From a virus: a stretch of DNA of 39,092 nt. The notes beneath the pieces were generated by a model. The model made no database searches. It was not told the origin of the DNA and saw nothing but the letters and a program-made list of their open reading frames with translations. A program made the position numbers and the translations under genes. Shown here one piece after another: positions 14,965 to 21,589 of the stretch (its first letter is position 1; each line of letters opens with the position of its first letter). Where the stretch lies: positions 1 to 39,092 of the IMG/VR virus record IMGVR_UViG_3300032293_000686. One strand, written 5' to 3'.

Positions 14965-15217
14965 TCGCATCCCTCCTAGCTGCTTCGGTAATCTCGTCGG
15001 CTACCTTCCAATACCGCAAGTCAATCTCAGCTTCCCAGTGCTTTTTTACAACTCGCAACATGTACTTGCGAATGTCATCGAAGTTACGGAACCAATAGTC
15101 ATCAATGCCGATTGCAAACTCATTGCTAGTCAATGGAAGTCGATGCCCTTGCAACTTGTGTTCGATGCCGTGCTTTTGCAAGATGCGATGTGCTGCTGAT
15201 TGTTCGTTGTTGGTCAT
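14954..15217 (-). CDS. Hypothetical protein
   Basis: This 87-residue protein is rich in aromatic and charged residues and predicted alpha/beta, with no metal or membrane motif. It overlaps both neighbours by a few bases (ATGA-type junction upstream), so it is part of the methyltransferase operon. I do not recognise the family. Confidence 0.5.
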   Translation of the reverse strand: MTNNEQSAAHRILQKHGIEHKLQGHRLPLTSNEFAIGIDDYWFRNFDDIRKYMLRVVKKHWEAEIDLRYWKVADEITEAARRDANGQ

Positions 15218-15417
15218 GATTCACCCGCCTTTTCTGCGCATCGCTTACAGAGTGCTAAGCCGTCAGGAATTGAGATAACTGCAATACCGCATTTGCGACA
15301 AGGCGATATGTCCATGCCTGATCTGTCAAGTAGTTCGGAGAGTCGCCAATCGAGCGATTTAGCTTCGGCAATCACCTGACTAATGAACTCACACCGTTTG
15401 CACTTTGCTTGAGTCAC
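15214..15417 (-). CDS. Small zinc-ribbon protein
   Basis: This 67-residue protein has a CKRC pair near residues 6-9 and a full zinc ribbon in its C-terminal half, CRKC at about 40-43 and CKRC at about 57-60. It starts with GTG overlapping the previous stop as TAGTG. It probably binds one zinc atom and a nucleic acid or protein partner; no catalytic motif is visible. Confidence 0.6.
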   Translation of the reverse strand: MTQAKCKRCEFISQVIAEAKSLDWRLSELLDRSGMDISPCRKCGIAVISIPDGLALCKRCAEKAGES

Positions 15418-15761
15418 TACAGCACCTCAAAGCCTTTTGCGGTAACTCGGATCGTCTGACCGCCTGGCGTGCTGTACACGCCGTTAACTCGCAGTTCTTG
15501 GTGATCGTAAAACACCACCTGCCGGATCGCGTGCCACTTGCCGGTCTTGTCGTTTGCATACTCAACTCGGTCGTCACTGATCAGTAGCCATGCACTGCAA
15601 GCCTGCGACCAATACGCATCGCTTGCGAGCCTGTCTTCGTCTTTACCAAGCAAACGCCACCAGCTGGGGATCTTATGGCGGGATCGCGAACTATCCGAAG
15701 ATGTTGGATTGTTGGTTTTAGTATCTTCGCTCACTTTGTTAACCTCGCTACTCGTTTCCAC
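15417..15761 (-). CDS. Hypothetical protein
   Basis: This 114-residue protein has a disordered Ser/Thr/Asn-rich N-terminal third (about 1-30), then a tryptophan-rich segment and a C-terminal beta-rich part (about 55-114). The ATG start lies inside the end of the preceding gene. No family is recognised; dense packing and normal codon use in the operon argue that it is real. Confidence 0.5.
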   Translation of the reverse strand: METSSEVNKVSEDTKTNNPTSSDSSRSRHKIPSWWRLLGKDEDRLASDAYWSQACSAWLLISDDRVEYANDKTGKWHAIRQVVFYDHQELRVNGVYSTPGGQTIRVTAKGFEVL

Positions 15762-15952
15762 TCGTCATTGACCGCAGTTGGCACGTTGCCCCCTGCTCGT
15801 CTTAGTTCAAAATACGCGGCCCTCGTTGCATCAAACTCCGAAAGCCCTTCGACAATCATAATTGCAACACGTTCGCGGAATGCTTCAACTACGCTCTGCT
15901 CGCTGCAAGTTCGCACCGTAGGCACCGCTTCTTGGTCAATGGAATATTGCAT
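15731..15952 (-). CDS. Hypothetical small helical protein
   Basis: This 73-residue protein is predicted helical, with FRERVAIMIVEGLSEFDATRA-like amphipathic character often seen in small phage proteins next to recombination or replication genes. I start it at the ATG at 15952, which has GGTGG eight bases upstream; an ATG at 15967 lacks one. It overlaps the zinc-finger gene by 64 bases, which is long for this genome and lowers certainty about the exact start. Confidence 0.5.
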   Translation of the reverse strand: MQYSIDQEAVPTVRTCSEQSVVEAFRERVAIMIVEGLSEFDATRAAYFELRRAGGNVPTAVNDEWKRVARLTK

Positions 15953-16272
15953 GTATTGCACCACCATTTCGCATTCTGATACTCGCCTTCGTTGTTAAGT
16001 CGTTGACGCATTGGCCGAATGCCGTTGCGTACTTTGTTCAGTTGCTTCGCCCGATGCGGTGACATGCCAAGCATCTCTTCGTTCCGATGACGATCAGCCA
16101 AGCGTTCGAGGCGAAGTATAACACCTCGATCCTTCGCAATCTCGGCCATCTCCGAAACTACCTCGGAGTAACTCGATCCCGCAGCGATTGCCCTAGAGCA
16201 TGCGCTGCAATGCTTGTCACCGCTCTTGATGTAGCAGGGCGAAAGAACCTTTTCGCAGCATCTACACCGCAT
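15889..16272 (-). CDS. Protein with two zinc-ribbon halves
   Basis: This 127-residue protein begins with CRCC and CSAC groups (about residues 3-26) and ends with CNTC and CLRC (about 105-122), which would each hold a zinc atom, joined by a basic helical middle. The paired-ribbon layout suggests nucleic-acid binding. The ATG start has GAGGG upstream and overlaps the preceding gene by 11 bases. The family is not recognised. Confidence 0.6.
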   Translation of the reverse strand: MRCRCCEKVLSPCYIKSGDKHCSACSRAIAAGSSYSEVVSEMAEIAKDRGVILRLERLADRHRNEEMLGMSPHRAKQLNKVRNGIRPMRQRLNNEGEYQNAKWWCNTCNIPLTKKRCLRCELAASRA

Positions 16273-16615
16273 CTAGGCCCTCGCCTTCCTCGACTTCAAA
16301 TGTTATGCGAGTAATTCCGAACGCGTTGACGGTCGACGCATTGCTAGGCTTGTCAAGCCATAGCGAATAACTCCCATCGCGTTCGACCAAAGCCCACCGC
16401 TCGATCTTCATTCGCGGCTTGACTTCGATAAGGTCGTACCCATGCTTTTCTGCTTCGTTAAATCTGCCAATTTCAGTATGCCGGACAGGCCACCATTCGC
16501 CACCCTTGAAAACCGCACCATGAACCGGATACGCTCCGCCGCCATCCGTTGCGTAAATGCGAGCCTCTCGACCTTCCCGCGTTTTGTACTGCTTATCCTT
16601 GCTGATCTTTTCCAT
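16262..16615 (-). CDS. Conserved-type phage hypothetical protein
   Basis: This 117-residue protein opens with a charged segment followed by EARIYATDGGGAYPVHGA and a tryptophan-rich beta region, a pattern I recall from short uncharacterised phage proteins. The C-terminus is acidic. It starts two bases after the stop of the clamp gene with GAGGG upstream, so it is translated with it. Function unknown. Confidence 0.6.
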   Translation of the reverse strand: MEKISKDKQYKTREGREARIYATDGGGAYPVHGAVFKGGEWWPVRHTEIGRFNEAEKHGYDLIEVKPRMKIERWALVERDGSYSLWLDKPSNASTVNAFGITRITFEVEEGEGLDAV

Positions 16616-16617
16616 CG

Positions 16618-17709
16618 CTACACCCTCGCCATCGGCATAATAACCCCAAGAACATCACCGGAAGCTAGTACAACCGGATCGCCTGAATTCTTGTACTTAA
16701 CTTCCACCGTTTGCTCTTTGCCGAGCGAACGAAGGAAGTCTGCAAGGTACGTATGATCGACGGTTAACTTTGCCGCCGTGTCCGCCTCGCATCCCATCAC
16801 AACGCTAGATGCTCCAACCTCGGCTGTCTTCGCAGTCGCGGTCAGTTCGCCGCTACTGATAACAAGGTCGATGCCCCGGCTATCTTGATCGTTAACGATT
16901 GCCGCTTGACGAACCACGCTCAAGAACTTCTCGGCATCGCATCGAAGCGTAGATGCTCCATCAGTCGATGGCACAACCTTCCGCCAGTCTGGATATCGCC
17001 CTTCAACTAATCGCGTCTGTAGCGAAATGTCGCCGCATACGAACACCGCCGAACGGTTGTCGATCATTACATCAACTCCGCATCCCTCAGCCGCTATGAT
17101 GCGTGAGACGGCCTGTAGTGGGCGAATAGGCACAATGCCGCTTACCGCTGCAACCTGCCCCGCTAACTGGCAAGATGATACCGCAAGCCTTCGCCCGTCA
17201 GTTGCAACGCAAGTGAGCCTCTCGCCAATGTCGACTAGCACTCCGCCGAGTTGATACCGCGTAGATGTTAAGTCTGTTGCGTAGATCGTTTGACGGATCG
17301 CATCAGCTAACGCAACGCCCGGTACTCCCGCCGCTCCCTCTGCCGCGTCAATCTTGACCGAGGGAAACTCATCAGGGTTAGGCATCGAGAGACTGAACCC
17401 GCCGGATTGCGTTGTGATCCGCAATTGGTTATCTACCTCGATATCGACCGAATCGCCGCCGCAATCCTTGAGGATCGGTATTACCTTCGAGGGGAGCAGT
17501 AACGCTTTGCCCGGACTCGAAACGTATTGAGCCGCATCGGCGACATCGCAAACGATTGACAGTTCATTGTCGGTCGCCTGCATGTTCTTTGATTCGTCGC
17601 AAGTAAACTTGACGTACCTCAAAACTTCGTTTTGCGGCTTGCTTCCAACAATCGACGCCGCGATTTCGAGCGACTTTAAGAACGGGACTCTTTGTACTGT
17701 GACTTTCAT
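16618..17709 (-). CDS. dnaN: DNA polymerase III beta subunit (sliding clamp)
   Basis: This 363-residue protein matches bacterial DnaN in length and layout: three repeated clamp domains, with QLGGVLVDIGERLTCVATDG typical of domain 2 and the C-terminal VVLASGDVLGVIMPMARV that ends every beta clamp and forms part of the partner-binding pocket. It would encircle DNA and tether a polymerase or nucleases. No polymerase is encoded in the window, so it probably works with the host replicase or redirects it. The ATG at 17709 has GGAGG upstream. The leader before it contains a candidate RNA switch and a small overlapping lipoprotein-like reading frame. Confidence 0.9.
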   Translation of the reverse strand: MKVTVQRVPFLKSLEIAASIVGSKPQNEVLRYVKFTCDESKNMQATDNELSIVCDVADAAQYVSSPGKALLLPSKVIPILKDCGGDSVDIEVDNQLRITTQSGGFSLSMPNPDEFPSVKIDAAEGAAGVPGVALADAIRQTIYATDLTSTRYQLGGVLVDIGERLTCVATDGRRLAVSSCQLAGQVAAVSGIVPIRPLQAVSRIIAAEGCGVDVMIDNRSAVFVCGDISLQTRLVEGRYPDWRKVVPSTDGASTLRCDAEKFLSVVRQAAIVNDQDSRGIDLVISSGELTATAKTAEVGASSVVMGCEADTAAKLTVDHTYLADFLRSLGKEQTVEVKYKNSGDPVVLASGDVLGVIMPMARV

Positions 17710-17791
17710 ACCTAACCTCCATAAGATCATAAACAACCGGCTTTGCTTGGCATCCTGCCAGCATCGCCAACAATAAAACTAAACGCATCAT
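17564..17791 (-). CDS. Small lipoprotein-like reading frame overlapping the clamp gene
   Basis: The frame encodes up to 75 residues. It starts MMRLVLLLAMLAGCQAK, a basic residue, a hydrophobic stretch and a lipobox LAGC, then runs into the clamp gene in another frame. The start has the strongest possible ribosome site, GGAGG five bases from the first ATG and eight from the second. The part after residue about 28 is out-of-frame clamp sequence with no sign of selection visible to me. It may be a tiny lipoprotein (Rz1-like overlap) or a leader peptide that couples ribosomes to the clamp start. Confidence 0.45.
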   Translation of the reverse strand: MMRLVLLLAMLAGCQAKPVVYDLMEVRYESHSTKSPVLKVARNRGVDCWKQAAKRSFEVRQVYLRRIKEHAGDRQ

Positions 17792-17794
17792 GCT

Positions 17795-17876
17795 ATCCTC
17801 CAAAGGATCGGCGATACCGTCGCATCGCTCAGTACGGAGCGTGAAGCCCTCTTCGACTGATCCACTGGACGATCCT
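17795..17876 (-). ncRNA. Candidate RNA switch upstream of clamp gene
   Basis: On the minus strand P1 is AGGATCG (17876-17870) with CGATCCT (17810-17804), seven pairs. Inside, TCAGT (17860-17856) pairs with ACTGA (17833-17829), enclosing GGGC-TTCAC-GCTC (17849-17837), and GCGAT (17828-17824) pairs with ATCGC (17815-17811). These abut without gaps, forming a compact three-way junction. The 3' strand of P1 can instead form ATCCT-TTGG-AGGAT (17808-17795), which hides the GGAGG ribosome site. The two states exclude each other, as in a translational riboswitch or RNA thermometer. I match no known class. Confidence 0.55.
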
Positions 17877-17878
17877 GT

Positions 17879-17890
17879 CCGCTTTCGCGG
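17879..17890 (-). other. GNRA-capped hairpin after recT stop
   Basis: CCGC-GAAA-GCGG follows the recT stop codon immediately. It is a stable tetraloop hairpin without a T-tract. It may protect the recT 3' end after processing, or cap the 5' side of the leader structure downstream. Confidence 0.5.
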
Positions 17891-18535
17891 TTACTCGAAC
17901 TCTTTTCGCATCGCTTCGACGATGCCGCCGACTCGTTTCACTGGAGTTGACTCAACGTCGATGACGTCTCTTGCTTCGTCATCCGTTGCAATGCCTAGCG
18001 ACAACTCAGGAGCATACGCCCGAACGAAAAACGATGCTGATCGATACCGCAACATTTGCTCCGGCATTGTCTTCCACTTCGAGCCGGACTTGTCAAACCA
18101 GCCCTCCGCTTTCGCCATCGCAATTGTAATCTCTGTTGACTCCAAGATTTCGCCAGTTGTACCGCATACCGCAGAGCAAACGCAACCGTAATCATCTTTG
18201 CCTTTACTGCCTGTGAAGCGATAACGAAGCGGACTAAACTTGCCGCTTGCGTTAGCAGTCGCAATCAAAAATTGACTCGACCACGCTGGCCGCCCATGAA
18301 CGATATACAAATTTTGCATTACCATCAGCGGATCAGCACCGAGCCGGTTAGCCATGTTTAGGGCAACCAGGCAGTTCGGCAAGTTGTTTTGGTAGTCCTT
18401 TGGAATCAACGTTGACTTACTCAATGCCGTTGCGACTCGTTGGGCAAGTGCAAACCCGTCTGAATCGCCTAGCCCTGCCTCAATAACCTTGACCGCTTCA
18501 ACGGGCTTTACTTCTGTTGTAATATCCGAACTCAT
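17891..18535 (-). CDS. recT: RecT family single-strand annealing protein
   Basis: This 214-residue protein matches RecT annealases, which coat single-stranded DNA and pair it with a complementary strand. Typical features are the ALNMANRLGADPLMVMQNLY helix pair (about 53-72), GRPAWSSQFLIATAN, the EILESTEITIAMAKAEGW stretch, and SGSKWKTMPEQMLRYRSASF. It is shorter than E. coli RecT (269) but of usual phage size. The start overlaps the stop of the RecE-like gene (TAATG) with GGAGG upstream; the pair forms a phage recombination system. Confidence 0.9.
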   Translation of the reverse strand: MSSDITTEVKPVEAVKVIEAGLGDSDGFALAQRVATALSKSTLIPKDYQNNLPNCLVALNMANRLGADPLMVMQNLYIVHGRPAWSSQFLIATANASGKFSPLRYRFTGSKGKDDYGCVCSAVCGTTGEILESTEITIAMAKAEGWFDKSGSKWKTMPEQMLRYRSASFFVRAYAPELSLGIATDDEARDVIDVESTPVKRVGGIVEAMRKEFE

Positions 18536-19341
18536 TATCGCCTCCTAGATGGTAAACACAACACAACCTCGCCGACTTGCCAATCTGCAAGCCAGTCATT
18601 TTCTTCCACTCTTCGCCGGTACTCTGCAATCAACGCATGGTACTCGTCACGCCCTTGCTCGATGTCGTCTTCGCTCAACTTGTAAACCGCGACTTCGTAC
18701 GGCTCCGTTTTGCTGACAACGCCAAACAAAAACCGAAAAGGCTTGCCATACATTGCCTCAAGCGTATCTAGGTAGATCGCGGCTTGCCGATGATATCCGA
18801 AATCCAACGCTGACCATCGCCACTTCGATGGGCTTGCATCTTGCGTTGTCTTTAGGTCGAGGATGACCGACTGCCCGACAATCACGCAATCCGGTTTGCA
18901 CTTAAGCGAAGTCGTCCAGCCGTCATCGTGACGCCAAGTCATCGAGTAAGGCCGCTCAAAGTCGCATTCGTGACCCATCAGGTCGGCGATTGTAGCGTGA
19001 GACTGAAACGCGTTTGCAATCTTCTTAACCTCGTCGAACTCGTCTTGCATGATCCACTTAGAGGACGGGTCAATCGTCGTCAACCACTCCTCAAACGCTT
19101 TGGTATCGCGTCCGTAACTCTTGCCGGTCTTCGGGTTAATCGGCCCTTCGTGAATGTCGTATTCTTGATGGAATCGGTCAGGCTCAAGTGCAAGCATGTG
19201 AACCGCTGAACCCAATGCCATCGCTTCCGTTTCCTCGCCCTTCATCGTCTTTGCGACGTATTGAGCGTGAAAGCTTTGCGGACTCTTCGCAAGGACGGAA
19301 AGCGAACTGTTGCTTAGTGCGTCGATCTCGTAGTAGTTCAC
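18535..19341 (-). CDS. RecE-like exonuclease, PD-(D/E)XK fold
   Basis: This 268-residue protein resembles the nuclease core of RecE (exonuclease VIII). It has the N-terminal YYEIDALSNSSLSVLAKSP region, GSAVH at 44-48, KPD at 149-151 and LDLKTT at 161-166, supplying the acid-x-lysine catalytic pair, then a helix with YHRQAAIY that is typical of the family. It would chew double-stranded ends to expose single strands for RecT, the next gene. It starts with GTG in a GTGA overlap with the gene upstream. Confidence 0.88.
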   Translation of the reverse strand: MNYYEIDALSNSSLSVLAKSPQSFHAQYVAKTMKGEETEAMALGSAVHMLALEPDRFHQEYDIHEGPINPKTGKSYGRDTKAFEEWLTTIDPSSKWIMQDEFDEVKKIANAFQSHATIADLMGHECDFERPYSMTWRHDDGWTTSLKCKPDCVIVGQSVILDLKTTQDASPSKWRWSALDFGYHRQAAIYLDTLEAMYGKPFRFLFGVVSKTEPYEVAVYKLSEDDIEQGRDEYHALIAEYRRRVEENDWLADWQVGEVVLCLPSRRR

Positions 19342-19574
19342 TTCGCACCGTCGCTTTCTGCGAGTTGCTCTAGCAGTTCATCGGATATAGCCAGAACCGC
19401 AGCCATCAATCCGTCAATCGGAACAGAACCGCTTTCATGATTCGCAAGAATGCCAGGCAATGCCATCCCCGCGAACCACTCACGCTTGGTCAGCCCGCCG
19501 CCGTCTTGATCCGGAAACGCATTGCGTTCTCCGTTCAATTTGGCCTTGCGTTCAATCTTTTCTGTATCCACCAT
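19338..19574 (-). CDS. Hypothetical small protein
   Basis: This 78-residue protein has a basic-acidic N-terminal helix, then GGGLTKREWFAGMALPGILA, and an acidic helical C-terminus. The pattern of T-x-R-E-W-x-A-x-M is common in small phage proteins beside recombination genes. I prefer the ATG at 19574, eight bases from GGAGG, over the in-frame GTG at 19583. Function unknown. Confidence 0.6.
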   Translation of the reverse strand: MVDTEKIERKAKLNGERNAFPDQDGGGLTKREWFAGMALPGILANHESGSVPIDGLMAAVLAISDELLEQLAESDGAK

Positions 19575-19575
19575 C

Positions 19576-19665
19576 TCACTCACCTCCCATTAAAAACCAC
19601 AGTACCAAACCGACCACGCTTAGCACGGTGCCAAGCTCGCAAAGGTCAGATAGTAAGTAACTCAT
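19576..19665 (-). CDS. 29-residue membrane microprotein
   Basis: A short frame encodes 29 residues, starting MSYLLSDLCELG and continuing with a hydrophobic helix VLSVVGLVLWFLM. Its ATG overlaps the stop of the gene upstream (ATGA), and its end contains the GGAGGTGAG ribosome site of the gene downstream, so it fits the gap exactly. One membrane segment is predicted. Reality is supported by the tight overlaps; function unknown. Confidence 0.55.
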   Translation of the reverse strand: MSYLLSDLCELGTVLSVVGLVLWFLMGGE

Positions 19666-19901
19666 TCGCAATCCTTCACGCCGGACGCCTCTTGCGTTGC
19701 AACTACCGGAACCATGCCGTTACCGGGCTTCAGCCTGATGTTTAACCGACGAGACTTAGGGTTGTAGTCAAAAACTTGCAAAACAAAAACCCTGCCGTGT
19801 TGCGTAAAAATGTCACCGGCGGCTTGACCACCGGCGCATTCAACAACGGCATCGATCGAAAAGGAACCAATCTTCCGAGTTTGAAAATACTCTTTGTCCA
19901 T
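19662..19901 (-). CDS. Hypothetical small protein
   Basis: This 79-residue protein is predicted to be beta-rich, with a central GGQAAGDIFTQHGRVFVLQV segment and basic LNIRLKPGNG. No cysteine cluster or membrane segment is present. The ATG lies directly after the stop of the 34-residue microprotein. Family not recognised. Confidence 0.5.
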   Translation of the reverse strand: MDKEYFQTRKIGSFSIDAVVECAGGQAAGDIFTQHGRVFVLQVFDYNPKSRRLNIRLKPGNGMVPVVATQEASGVKDCE

Positions 19902-19904
19902 GTT

Positions 19905-20009
19905 CTACTCGCAATCGTCGCAATGCGTTACACCAGCAAAAAGGATCGCAGCGACGCCCGCAGCGAAACCAAGTCCGAAACAACCGATAACCGTAAGAAT
20001 TAAGGCCAT
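19905..20009 (-). CDS. 34-residue membrane microprotein
   Basis: This short frame encodes 34 residues, MALILTVIGCFGLGFAAG followed by more hydrophobic residues and a CDDCE tail, one membrane segment with a terminal cysteine pair. The start has a near-perfect ribosome site, GGAGG followed by six bases and ATG, and the frame fits precisely between the stop and start of its neighbours. Likely real; function unknown. Confidence 0.65.
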   Translation of the reverse strand: MALILTVIGCFGLGFAAGVAAILFAGVTHCDDCE

Positions 20010-20010
20010 G

Positions 20011-20214
20011 CTACACCTCCAAAAACTGAATGTCATCAAACTCGAAACCGTCCGCGAACACTTCGCGATACTTGATCTCTACAAAGGTAGTCATCTCACC
20101 CGCTGTCATCCCCGCAGGAATGCCAGTTGTAATCGTTCGCGTCGATGTGATTATGTCGTCACCGTTTCGGACGTATCGCACGAAGTACAATTCCACCGGC
20201 TGATACAGCATCAT
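20011..20214 (-). CDS. Hypothetical small protein
   Basis: This 67-residue protein is beta-rich, with aromatic residues early and Thr- and Ile-rich strands in the centre. Two ATG codons stand at 20214 and 20211; the first overlaps the previous stop (ATGA) and has GGGGTGAG upstream. No family is recognised. Confidence 0.5.
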   Translation of the reverse strand: MMLYQPVELYFVRYVRNGDDIITSTRTITTGIPAGMTAGEMTTFVEIKYREVFADGFEFDDIQFLEV

Positions 20215-20411
20215 CGCTCACCCCTTCGCACTCGCTCGCCTAGTTGCTTGCGTAGGTCTTTAGGCTTTTCGCCTGTAACGCGAGCCGCTCGATCTAAGCA
20301 AGCCTCACCGACAAATTCGGAAAGCGTTACGCCCTCAAACGATGCCGCTTTGCGGATCGCTTGCACCCATGCGGCGGGCTGTGTTGTGTCTAGCCGTGCT
20401 GTGTCGTTCAT
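20211..20411 (-). CDS. Small protein, possibly ribbon-helix-helix type
   Basis: This 66-residue protein has a short strand (TARLDTTQPAAW) followed by two helices containing IRKAASFEGVTLSEFVGEAC and a basic C-terminus. A strand and two helices with LSEFVxEA resembles ribbon-helix-helix DNA-binding proteins such as DUF1778 antitoxins, but no toxin gene is adjacent. ATG with GGGAG upstream. DNA binding is inference. Confidence 0.5.
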   Translation of the reverse strand: MNDTARLDTTQPAAWVQAIRKAASFEGVTLSEFVGEACLDRAARVTGEKPKDLRKQLGERVRRGER

Positions 20412-20605
20412 CGATCTCCCTTTCGCACTGCTTCAAGTAACCGCTCGACTTGGGACTCAAGTTCCGCAACTTGGTTTTTCAGTCGCGTGATTTCCACCTC
20501 ATCGCGTCTCAATGCCTGTTGCAAGGGCTGGATATGCTCGGCGATTCGCCCTAGCCCAGCCGCGACCTCTAAGAAGTGGTCGTATGTTGATGCGTTCTTA
20601 CTCAT
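20408..20605 (-). CDS. Small coiled-coil protein
   Basis: This 65-residue protein is helical, with leucines at heptad positions from about 30 to 60 (LKNQVAELESQVERLLEAV) and a basic end. The ATG at 20605 overlaps the end of the gene upstream by eight bases. Probably a dimer; function unknown. Confidence 0.5.
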   Translation of the reverse strand: MSKNASTYDHFLEVAAGLGRIAEHIQPLQQALRRDEVEITRLKNQVAELESQVERLLEAVRKGDR

Positions 20606-20819
20606 CCTTCTCGCCCCTCCGAATAAAATCCAAAAACTTGTGTATCTCATGCGACGCCCTGCTAAGCGTCAAACTCAACTCGATCATCTTGCCCAGATGG
20701 GCATGTCCAACGTGATCGCCTTTCGACGTATCCGGCATCAAGTCAAGCTGCTGAGCGATTGTGTCGAGCAGCATGCTGGCCGTGTTAATCTGTGCGTTGT
20801 AGTGGTCGTGGATGCTCAT
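20598..20819 (-). CDS. Hypothetical helical protein
   Basis: This 73-residue protein is helical, with several histidines and a C-terminal acidic end. The ATG at 20819 has GGAGCGG upstream and follows the preceding gene after a few bases. Family not recognised. Confidence 0.5.
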   Translation of the reverse strand: MSIHDHYNAQINTASMLLDTIAQQLDLMPDTSKGDHVGHAHLGKMIELSLTLSRASHEIHKFLDFIRRGEKDE

Positions 20820-20829
20820 TAAGCCGCTC

Positions 20830-21111
20830 CTACGCTGTAAACACCTCGACAAAGTCGACATACTCAGCGGCACTCATTGCACCGCGTTTTTCTCGCAACG
20901 TCGCAAACGCCGCTTTCGCTTCGCGGATGGTTCGGAACTCAACTTCGTGCCATACGTCGCCATCGTTGGTGATCTTCGCAACGATCTTTGCTCTGTCTGA
21001 CCAGCCACCCTTTGCAAGTCGTGCAATCACCTTCAACGGCCCTCTGATCTTATTGCCGTGACGCGAAAACTCCTTGCCACAAATTACAACACACTCGTTA
21101 TCAAATTTCAT
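20830..21111 (-). CDS. Hypothetical small protein
   Basis: This 93-residue protein starts at the ATG at 21111 with GGGAG nine bases upstream. It has a beta-rich first half (with Cys and basic residues) and a helical second half with AKAAFATLREKRGAMSAAE. It is the first gene after the terminator at 21141 and therefore may begin a new transcript or be reached by read-through. Function unknown. Confidence 0.5.
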   Translation of the reverse strand: MKFDNECVVICGKEFSRHGNKIRGPLKVIARLAKGGWSDRAKIVAKITNDGDVWHEVEFRTIREAKAAFATLREKRGAMSAAEYVDFVEVFTA

Positions 21112-21140
21112 CGCTCTATCTCCCAAGAAAACTAGATACT

Positions 21141-21176
21141 AAAAACACCCGCCGAAGCGGTTTCGCCGTTCCCGGC
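21141..21176 (-). terminator. Rho-independent terminator with tandem tetraloop hairpins
   Basis: On the minus strand GCCG-GGAA-CGGC (21176-21165) is followed by GAAA, then CCGC-TTCG-GCGG (21160-21149) and GTGTTTTT (21148-21141). The second hairpin with its UUCG loop and T-run is a classical terminator; the first is an extra GNRA-capped stem. It lies between two small genes and splits the operon. Confidence 0.65.
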
Positions 21177-21187
21177 TCGTCAGTTGG

Positions 21188-21436
21188 CTAGCGGGATGCC
21201 TTCGCAATTTGCTCCCACTGTGCTAACCGCTCCTCGTGCAGTAAAAACGCTTCGCCGCTCTCCTTGTGCTTTCCGTTGCTATTAACCTTGCGACCAAGCC
21301 GCAATCCGTCCTGATTCTTTCGCACTTGAAGCAAACAAACTCCGCCGTGAGCCGCTCGGTTTTCGTTGCGTGATACGCTTCCTGTATAGCCCACGATTGC
21401 CACGGTAGCCCAGTTGGTTGTTACAACTGTTTTCAT
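21188..21436 (-). CDS. Hypothetical small protein
   Basis: This 82-residue protein has a beta-rich N-terminal half (VVTTNWATVAIVGYTG), a basic middle with CLLQVRKNQ and a helical end. It is the only gene between the promoter-like region at 21489-21543 and the terminator at 21141, so it could be an independent transcript. ATG at 21436 with AAAGG upstream. Family not recognised. Confidence 0.5.
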   Translation of the reverse strand: MKTVVTTNWATVAIVGYTGSVSRNENRAAHGGVCLLQVRKNQDGLRLGRKVNSNGKHKESGEAFLLHEERLAQWEQIAKASR

Positions 21437-21488
21437 CTGCTCAACCCTTTACTTGAGAAACTTGCTAGCACCCGCTAGCGATGCGTAA

Positions 21489-21543
21489 AGAATATCGGCA
21501 ATCAAAAACCGCCACAAGACTACTAATTTCAAAACTTAGTAGT
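21489..21543 (-). promoter_or_regulatory. Candidate promoter and operator palindrome
   Basis: TTGTGG (21517-21512), a 17-base spacer and TATTCT (21494-21489) make a moderate promoter on the minus strand. Immediately upstream is a perfect inverted repeat ACTACTAA/TTAGTAGT (21519-21526 and 21536-21543), a likely operator or upstream hairpin. Two GCTAGC hexamers follow at 21464 and 21474. Prediction by eye. Confidence 0.4.
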
Positions 21544-21586
21544 TTTCCGTCAAAAAGTGCGCTTGACCAATGAAAACATTGGGAAA
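21541..21586 (-). repeat. 46-bp intergenic repeat, copy 1
   Basis: Read on the minus strand this element begins TTTCCCAATGTTTTCATTGG and matches the copy at 21809-21854 in 38 of 46 bases. It contains the perfect palindrome CCAATG-TTTT-CATTGG. Both copies begin a few bases after the stop codon of the preceding gene, so it is probably a regulatory module rather than coding sequence. Confidence 0.6.
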
Positions 21587-21589
21587 AAT

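Noticed and set aside
17795-17890. Hammerhead ribozyme or tRNA in the clamp leader
   Set aside because: The three-way junction lacks the CUGANGA and GAAA core in the required junction positions, and there is no T-loop, anticodon arm or 7-bp acceptor stem in tRNA order.
20211-20411. Toxin-antitoxin pair
   Set aside because: The ribbon-helix-helix-like protein has no recognisable toxin beside it, so only a DNA-binding possibility is noted.
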